64,000 bases of DNA from CALDTK01 sp965215215 (GTDB lineage: Bacteria > Bacteroidota > Bacteroidia > Chitinophagales > Saprospiraceae), in the NCBI GenBank assembly GCA_965215215.1, contig OZ244043.1, positions 3,782,001 through 3,846,000 of the forward strand, in the 5' to 3' direction. The translations under genes and the position numbers were made by a program. This document shows positions 60,383 to 64,000 of the stretch, piece by piece; the stretch's first letter is position 1, and the number at the start of each line of letters is the position of its first letter. The notes below the pieces were generated by a model. The model did no database searches and was not told the DNA's origin. It worked only from the letters and a program-made list of their open reading frames with translations.

Positions 60383-60455
60383 AGCCACCCAGCGGACTCG
60401 AACCGCCGACCCACGCATTACGAATGCGTTGCTCTACCAGCTGAGCTAGGGTGGC
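60383..60455 (-). tRNA. tRNA-Thr (anticodon CGT)
   Basis: The complementary strand folds as a cloverleaf: acceptor GCCACCC/GGGTGGC, D arm GCTC/GAGC, anticodon stem ACGCA/TGCGT with loop TTCGTAA (anticodon CGT, reading ACG), and a T arm with GTTCGAGTC. The discriminator is T and no CCA is encoded. It lies between mnmA and pepT on the same strand. Confidence 0.95.
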
Positions 60456-60477
60456 GCAGGCGGCGCGAAAGTACGTT

Positions 60478-61728
60478 CTACGTCGGATTCTCCGCCCAAA
60501 CTTGAACGAGTTCAACGACCGTCTCGGCGGCTAGGTTTAGGTCGCGCTCGCTCACCCACTCGCGCCGACTGTGGATCATCTGCATCCCGGTGAAAAGATT
60601 GGGACAGGGCAGCCCCATAAAGCTGAGTCGACTGCCGTCGGTACCGCCCCGGATCGCCGACTCCCGCAGCTCGAGGCCTACCCGCCGGATAGCCGTCCTG
60701 GCGTATTCCATCACCCGGGGGTGCTCCCGCAAAACCTCCCCCATGTTTCTGTACTGCTCGGTGCGTTCGACCCCGAGGGTGGCCTCCGGAAACGCGGCTC
60801 TCGTTTTGGCGACAGCCGCCTCGAGCACCGCGAACTGCTCCTCCAGTCCGGCGCGCTCGAAATCCCGAATGATCAACTTCACGCTCGCCGACTCGGCGGC
60901 ACCCCGCATCTCGACCGGGTGGACGAAGCCCTCGCGCGCGGACGTGGATTCCGGACTGCGCTCATTTAGCGGAAGCGCCTCGATGAGGTAGCTGGCCACC
61001 CGCAGGGCGTTTACGAGCTCGCCCTTGGCGTACCCCGGGTGGGCGCTCACCCCTTCGATGCTGACCCGCACGCCGTCCGCCGAGAAGGTCTCCCCCTCGA
61101 GGCTCCCGGCCTCCCCGCCGTCGAGCGTGTAGCCGAAATCCGCGGCGAGCTTACCCATGTCCACCTTGTCCACGCCCCGCCCGAGCTCCTCGTCCGGAGT
61201 GAAGAGCAGGCGAACTTTACCGCGCGGGACCTCCGGGTGGGCGAGTAGGTAGTGCGCGGCGTCCATGATGGCGGCCACGCCGGCCTTGTCGTCGGCCCCG
61301 AGCAGGGTGTCACCGCTCGCCGTGACCACGCTGTGGCCGTGCATCTCGGCGAGGTAGGGTTGGTTTACGTCGTCGATGCTGAGGCCGGTGCGCTCGTCGA
61401 TCACGATCGGTCCGCCGCGGTAGGCGTGGACCCGTGGCTTTACGCCGTGCCCGCTCACGTCCGGGGAGGTATCCAGGTGCGAGCAGAAGCACACCGTCGG
61501 TACGGCGTGCTCGACGGTAGCCGGGAGGGTGGCGTAGACGTAGCCGAACCCATCGACCTCGACCTCGCTGGCGCCCGCCTCGTGCAGCTCCTGCTCCAAT
61601 AGGCGGGCCAAGTCGAACTGGATGGAGGTGGAAGGTTGGCTCGTGCTGTCGGGGTCGCTCTCGGTGGCGATTTGTACGTAGCGCAAAAAGCGCTCGAGGG
61701 CAGTGTGGGGTGGGGTAGACCAGGGCAT
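60478..61728 (-). CDS. pepT: Peptidase T (tripeptide aminopeptidase)
   Basis: This 416-residue M20B zinc peptidase removes the N-terminal residue of tripeptides. Motifs: TVCFCSHLDTSPDVSG with the first zinc His and catalytic Asp, VVTASGDTLLGADDKAGVAA IMDAA (bridging Asp), LLFTPDEELGRGVDK (catalytic Glu), the dimerisation-domain VSIEGVSAHPGYAKG His and RGGTDGSRLSFMGLPCPNLF near the end. The length is usual for PepT. It lies between tRNA-Thr and the nucleoside transporter, probably as its own unit. Confidence 0.96.
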   Translation of the reverse strand: MPWSTPPHTALERFLRYVQIATESDPDSTSQPSTSIQFDLARLLEQELHEAGASEVEVDGFGYVYATLPATVEHAVPTVCFCSHLDTSPDVSGHGVKPRVHAYRGGPIVIDERTGLSIDDVNQPYLAEMHGHSVVTASGDTLLGADDKAGVAAIMDAAHYLLAHPEVPRGKVRLLFTPDEELGRGVDKVDMGKLAADFGYTLDGGEAGSLEGETFSADGVRVSIEGVSAHPGYAKGELVNALRVASYLIEALPLNERSPESTSAREGFVHPVEMRGAAESASVKLIIRDFERAGLEEQFAVLEAAVAKTRAAFPEATLGVERTEQYRNMGEVLREHPRVMEYARTAIRRVGLELRESAIRGGTDGSRLSFMGLPCPNLFTGMQMIHSRREWVSERDLNLAAETVVELVQVWAENPT

Positions 61729-61755
61729 GCGCGCAAGCTACCCCCCGACCGTGCC

Positions 61756-63066
61756 TCAGGCGAGGACGCCGGCGAATACGGCCGTCAAAAAACTGGCCAG
61801 CGTGCCCCCGAGCAGCGCGCGCAGCCCGAATTCGGTGAGGACCTGCCGCTGCCCGGGCGCGAGCGCTCCGATACCGCCGATCTGGATGCCGATGCTCGCG
61901 AAATTAGCGAAGCCGCACAGCGCGTAGGCGGCGATGAGTAGTCCCTTGGGGGTGAGCCGCTCGCCGGCCTCGCGGATGGTTTTGAGCTCGCCGTAGGCGA
62001 CGAACTCGTTGATGACCGTTTTTTGTCCGAGCAGCTGGCCGACCAGCAGGACATCCTGGCTCGGCACGCCGAGCAGCCACGCTACCGGACTGAACACCAA
62101 GCCGATCAGGTAGGTGAACGTGAGTCCCTCGAAGCGCCCGGCGGTTTGGGCCGCGATGGCGTCGTTGAGGTTTAAGGGCGCTCCCACCCAGTTGAGCAAG
62201 AGCATGTTGAGCATGTAGACGAAAGCCGTGAACACCAGCAGCATGGCCCCGACGTTGATGGCCAGACGCAACCCGTCGGTCGTGCCCCGGCTGATGGCGT
62301 CGAGTAGGTTGGTCCCCACGTCGCCGGTCATTTCCATTTGCCGCTCGATCGGTTTCACCTCCTGCTCGGGGTAGAGGATTTTGGCGACGACGATGGCCGC
62401 CGGGGCGGAGATGATGCTCGCGGTCAGGAGGTGTTTGGCGAAGAAAGTGCGCGTCAGCTCGTCGGTGCCGCCCAGAAAGCCGATGTAGGCCGCGAACACG
62501 CCCCCGGCGATCGTAGACATCCCCCCCACCATGAGGCAGAGCATCTCCGAGCGGGTCATGTTCTCGAGGTAGGGTTTGACCACGAGTGGTGCCTCCGTCT
62601 GACCTAAGAATACGTTGGCGGCGGCGGCCAGGCTCTCCGGGCCACTGAGTCGCATCGTGCGCTTCATCACGTACGCGATCCCGAAGATGAGCTTCTGGAG
62701 GATGCCGAAGTAGTAGAGTACCGACGACAGCGCCGAGAAGAACACGATGGTGGGCAGCACCTGGAAGGCGAAGATGTACCCGAAGCCATCGAGGTCCTCG
62801 ACGAGGGAGCCGAACAAGAAGACGGCCCCCGCCTCCGAGAACCGGAGCACGGCCTGAAACTGCCCGGCGAGCCAGTCGAAGGCGGTATTGACGAAGGGTA
62901 CCTTAAGGATGAGGAGCGCCAAGACGAGCTGAAGCCCCATCCCGACCCCCACCAAGCGCCAGTCGATGGAGCGGCGCGAAGCGCTAAATAAAACGGCGGT
63001 ACCCAGACAGAAGACAAGCCCGATGAGTGCCCGGAGGAAGTCAATAGGCGTTGTTGCTAGATCCAT
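61756..63066 (-). CDS. NupC-type concentrative nucleoside transporter (CNT family)
   Basis: The protein has 436 residues from the ATG at 63066 (an upstream start adds five). It has about ten hydrophobic helices and the CNT signatures: FQVLPTIVFFSALSSVLYYF G, ESLAAAANVFLGQTEAPLVV KPYL, MTRSEMLCLMVGGMSTIAGG VFAAY and the late NFASIGIQIGGIGALAPGQR. CNT carriers import nucleosides with Na+ or H+. The adjacent divergent gene encodes uridine kinase, forming a natural uptake/phosphorylation pair, and the deoxynucleoside kinase at 48838 could also use the imported nucleosides. Confidence 0.94.
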   Translation of the reverse strand: MDLATTPIDFLRALIGLVFCLGTAVLFSASRRSIDWRLVGVGMGLQLVLALLILKVPFVNTAFDWLAGQFQAVLRFSEAGAVFLFGSLVEDLDGFGYIFAFQVLPTIVFFSALSSVLYYFGILQKLIFGIAYVMKRTMRLSGPESLAAAANVFLGQTEAPLVVKPYLENMTRSEMLCLMVGGMSTIAGGVFAAYIGFLGGTDELTRTFFAKHLLTASIISAPAAIVVAKILYPEQEVKPIERQMEMTGDVGTNLLDAISRGTTDGLRLAINVGAMLLVFTAFVYMLNMLLLNWVGAPLNLNDAIAAQTAGRFEGLTFTYLIGLVFSPVAWLLGVPSQDVLLVGQLLGQKTVINEFVAYGELKTIREAGERLTPKGLLIAAYALCGFANFASIGIQIGGIGALAPGQRQVLTEFGLRALLGGTLASFLTAVFAGVLA

Positions 63067-63121
63067 TTCGCGGCGGGTCAAGGTAGCGCCATCCCCGAGC
63101 TAGCCCACTTAAGTTTACGCC

Positions 63122-63793
63122 ATGCAGGAGCAGGCACGGACTGAGCGACCGTACATCGTCGGGGTTGCGGGGGGCAGCGGTTCCGGTAAAACCAGCTTCG
63201 TCGCAGCGTTGCGGCGGCGGCTCGGCGACCGGGTTACGTTCTTGAGCCAGGACAACTACTACCGCCCCCTCGGCGAACAGGAGCGCGACGCGCGCGGGGA
63301 GGTCAACTTCGATCGCCCCGAGTCGATCGACGAGGCGGCGATGCTATGCGACCTAAAAACCTTGCTCGCCGGCCGACCTTTTCGGCGCAAGCGTTACATG
63401 CACAACGAAAGCGATCAGCGCGGCGAAGAGATGGTCTTCGAGCCCCGACCGGTGCTCGTGGTCGAGGGCATCTTCGCGCTTCACTACCCGAAGCTCGCCG
63501 AGCTGATCGACCTGAAGATATTCATCGACGCCTCGGACGTGGCGAAGCTCTCGCGCCGGATCCAACGCGATCAGGTAGAGCGCAACCAAACCCTGGCGGA
63601 GGTACTGTACCGCTACGAGCACCACGTGCTGCCGAGCTACGAGCGGTACGTGAAGCCGGGTAGGCGCGAGGCCGACCTGGTCGTTAACAACAACAGCGAC
63701 TTCGACGAGGGCCTCGCCGTCGTCGAGGCCTGGTTGCGGGTGAAGCTCAACGCGTCATCACGAAGTAGAGCAGCACCACCACGAGCAGGGTGA
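63122..63793 (+). CDS. udk: Uridine kinase
   Basis: This 223-residue P-loop kinase phosphorylates uridine (and cytidine) in pyrimidine salvage. The P-loop IVGVAGGSGSGKTSFVAALR near the start, LSQDNYYRPLGEQERD, VNFDRPESIDEAAMLCDLKT L and VLVVEGIFALHYPKLAELID define the Udk fold; the R-D-V-E-R..L lid segment (RRIQRDQVERNQTLAEVLYR) follows. A short Lys/Arg/Ser-rich C-terminus overlaps a convergent small membrane-protein gene. It is divergent from the nucleoside transporter with ~55 bp between starts. Confidence 0.94.
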   Translation: MQEQARTERPYIVGVAGGSGSGKTSFVAALRRRLGDRVTFLSQDNYYRPLGEQERDARGEVNFDRPESIDEAAMLCDLKTLLAGRPFRRKRYMHNESDQRGEEMVFEPRPVLVVEGIFALHYPKLAELIDLKIFIDASDVAKLSRRIQRDQVERNQTLAEVLYRYEHHVLPSYERYVKPGRREADLVVNNNSDFDEGLAVVEAWLRVKLNASSRSRAAPPRAG

Positions 63794-63935
63794 TCACGCC
63801 CGTCCAGATGAAGAAAGAGCGTTCCTGCTGGACCTCCTCGGTGGTGGGCTTGCCGCTACCCGGCGCCGAGGGGCTCGGGCCGGTGTTGCGTCGACTGATA
63901 GCCTTCTCCTTGCGGCGTTCTCGGCGGGTAGACAT
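63747..63935 (-). CDS. Small single-pass membrane protein
   Basis: This 62-residue protein has a basic N-terminus (MSTRRERRKEKAISRRNTGP), a Pro/Ser/Gly linker and one membrane helix near the C-terminus (FFIWTGVITLLVVVLLYFV). It overlaps the 3' end of udk by 47 bp on the other strand, so chance ORF status is possible, but the charged N-terminus/membrane-helix organisation is coherent and similar small proteins are widespread in Bacteroidota. Function is unknown. Confidence 0.6.
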   Translation of the reverse strand: MSTRRERRKEKAISRRNTGPSPSAPGSGKPTTEEVQQERSFFIWTGVITLLVVVLLYFVMTR

Positions 63936-64000
63936 GGGTTTGCGGATTTAACGTGGGGGAATGTAAGTCGGCCAGCCCTATCGCTGCCTGCCGTACCAGT

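Noticed and set aside
1..64000. CRISPR arrays, rRNA operons, complete prophages, known riboswitches
   Set aside because: No regularly spaced repeats, rRNA landmark sequences, phage structural genes or recognisable riboswitch cores were seen.

Overview
The window looks like a chromosomal segment of a GC-rich member of the Bacteroidota, plausibly Saprospiria/Lewinellaceae; this placement is an inference. It rests on a fasciclin-domain protein and a PDZ protein ending in type IX secretion (Por/T9SS) sorting domains, many lipoproteins with a Bacteroidota flavour, stand-alone YajC, YbbR-like, NhaD and DUF4403 genes, and mostly weak or absent Shine-Dalgarno sequences. Coding density is high, starts are often ATGA/GTGA-coupled, and no rRNA, CRISPR array or complete prophage is visible.

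Layout: 1-11 kb is housekeeping/transport (methyltransferase, RidA, QueE, a large helicase-nuclease, pirin, a DUF2442-HTH/DUF4160 pair, a histidine-kinase-like protein without a visible phospho-acceptor His, SulP, aquaglyceroporin, tRNA-Arg). 11.2-16.7 kb is an accessory island. It is bracketed by two diverged copies of the tRNA-Arg 5' half plus its upstream flank, and holds a tandem duplication (decayed HTH gene + lipoprotein gene) and a complete IS66 element with an 8-bp target duplication. The IS66 has cut a small Cys-rich secreted-protein gene inside its signal peptide. 16.7-36 kb is core metabolism and envelope: ABC exporter, MurB, GlmM, cysteine desulfurase, GH130-type lipoprotein, lumazine synthase, PDZ/T9SS protein, NhaD, Dus, sugar porter and CCA-type nucleotidyltransferase.

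36.9-40.6 kb is a compact polyamine-related cluster: SpeD, a glutathionylspermidine-synthase-like ATP-grasp protein, a YgiB-like Gly/Ser/Arg-tailed lipoprotein and a membrane-anchored spermidine-synthase-like protein. 40.6-43.7 kb is a decaying patch (AAA-ATPase/PD-(D/E)XK gene with two frameshifts, a degenerate IS5-family transposase, AT-richer DNA). 43.9-64 kb returns to core genes: UbiD, FAS1/T9SS protein, YggS, deoxynucleoside kinase, LolD/MacB-like ATPase, class II aldolase, thioredoxin reductase, a membrane-anchored subtilase, AroK, YajC/YbbR, RimM, MnmA, tRNA-Thr, PepT, and a NupC-type nucleoside transporter beside uridine kinase.

The most interesting items are the tRNA-Arg 5'-half repeats around the island, the duplicated HTH/lipoprotein module, the cleanly reversible IS66 knockout, the polyamine/glutathionylspermidine-like cluster, and the apparently His-less kinase.
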